The position numbers and the translations under genes were made by a program. Below the pieces are notes generated by a model. It was not told the DNA's origin. It did not search any database and saw nothing but the letters and a program-made list of their open reading frames with translations. DNA of 64,000 bases from Photobacterium aquae (GTDB taxonomy: Bacteria > Pseudomonadota > Gammaproteobacteria > Enterobacterales > Vibrionaceae): contig NZ_LDOT01000002.1 of the NCBI RefSeq assembly GCF_001029445.1, forward strand, positions 186,001 to 250,000. Reading direction: 5' to 3'. Below, one piece after another: positions 63,770 to 64,000 of the stretch. Within the stretch, counting starts at the first letter, position 1, and every line of letters starts with the position of its first letter.

Positions 63770-64000
63770 TTAAATATGATCAATCAGGTGTAGCAGCCAA
63801 ATCATTGCAAAGCTCAATGCCACACCGACGACACCAATAATAACGCCGACTCGGGCCATCTGATTACTTTCAACATGTCCGGTAGCATGAGCAAGGGCAT
63901 TCGGCGGCGTACTGATCGGCAGCGACATACCAAGCGAAGCCGCAAAGGTAACCACCAGAATCAAGGTAATTTCCCCCCCCAACGGCACCAACGATGCCAT
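63770..64000 (-). CDS. DASS/SLC13-family sodium-coupled anion transporter, C-terminal part only
   Basis: The last 76 codons of a transporter that continues past the right edge. MSLPISTPPNALAHATG is the SLC13/DASS C-terminal signature (second SNT-like motif), followed by a final TM helix (VGVIIGVVGVALSFAMIWLL). Members move dicarboxylates, citrate or sulfate with sodium. A C8 run (63973-63980) lies in the coding part. It is the first visible gene of the transporter/kinase/receiver operon. The true start is outside the window. Confidence 0.85.
   Translation of the reverse strand: MASLVPLGGEITLILVVTFAASLGMSLPISTPPNALAHATGHVESNQMARVGVIIGVVGVALSFAMIWLLHLIDHI

Noticed and set aside
63973..63980. 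C8 run in the DASS transporter as a contingency locus
   Set aside because: Only a fragment of the gene is visible and housekeeping transport gives no reason to expect switching.

Overview
The window reads as chromosomal DNA of a marine gammaproteobacterium, most likely Vibrionaceae (Photobacterium/Vibrio-like). The pointers are a TorS/TorT pair, the enterobacterial/vibrio neighbourhood mgsA-helD-yccS, a standalone CARF-nuclease resembling Vibrio cholerae VC1899, four methyl-accepting chemotaxis proteins (MCPs) in 64 kb, and a full Tad pilus locus. Genus is inference; no rRNA, tRNA, insertion sequence or CRISPR array was seen.

Layout. 1-1228: 5' part of hutG (histidine degradation) behind an IclR regulator. 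1939-7114: two MCPs flanking an M28 peptidase lipoprotein. 7709-11673: S4 RNA-binding protein, Nudix hydrolase, a 53-residue small ORF, a TPR membrane protein and a periplasmic triple-rhodanese protein. 11764-15912: divergent torS/torT (TMAO sensing), with no torR or torCAD. 16056-22337: mgsA, a zinc-free MDR oxidoreductase, helD and yccS. 22635-28593: MCP, SAM methyltransferase, AstE/aspartoacylase-like enzyme, MltC-like transglycosylase, LysE/RhtB exporter.

28694-38334 is a five-gene minus-strand operon: YqiJ/NfeD-like membrane protein, flotillin, a 1660-residue coiled-coil AAA+ ATPase, a single-HKD phospholipase-D-fold protein and a TelA-family protein. Its last cistrons overlap. Divergent from it, across about 570 bp, stands a CARF plus PD-(D/E)XK protein (38905-40071) of the DUF1887/Card1/Can2 type with no CRISPR system in view. 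This block is the best candidate for a poorly described membrane-stress or defence system.

40715-51404 is a complete Tad (Flp) operon in the order flp-tadV-rcpC-rcpA-rcpB-like-tadZ-tadA-tadB-tadC-tadD-tadE-tadF-tadG-like-ompA, visibly more AT-rich than its surroundings and headed by a divergent LysR regulator. 52670-64000: udp with two CRP-like sites 53 bp apart, a peroxiredoxin, an MCP paired with a solute-binding protein lacking a permease, a ZntA-type P-ATPase behind a MerR-type promoter with a 20-bp spacer, and a DASS transporter (partial)/histidine kinase/receiver operon running off the right edge.

Most convergent gene pairs share a recognisable hairpin terminator. Start codons were moved from the longest ORF to internal ATGs wherever a ribosome-binding site, signal peptide or translational coupling supported it.
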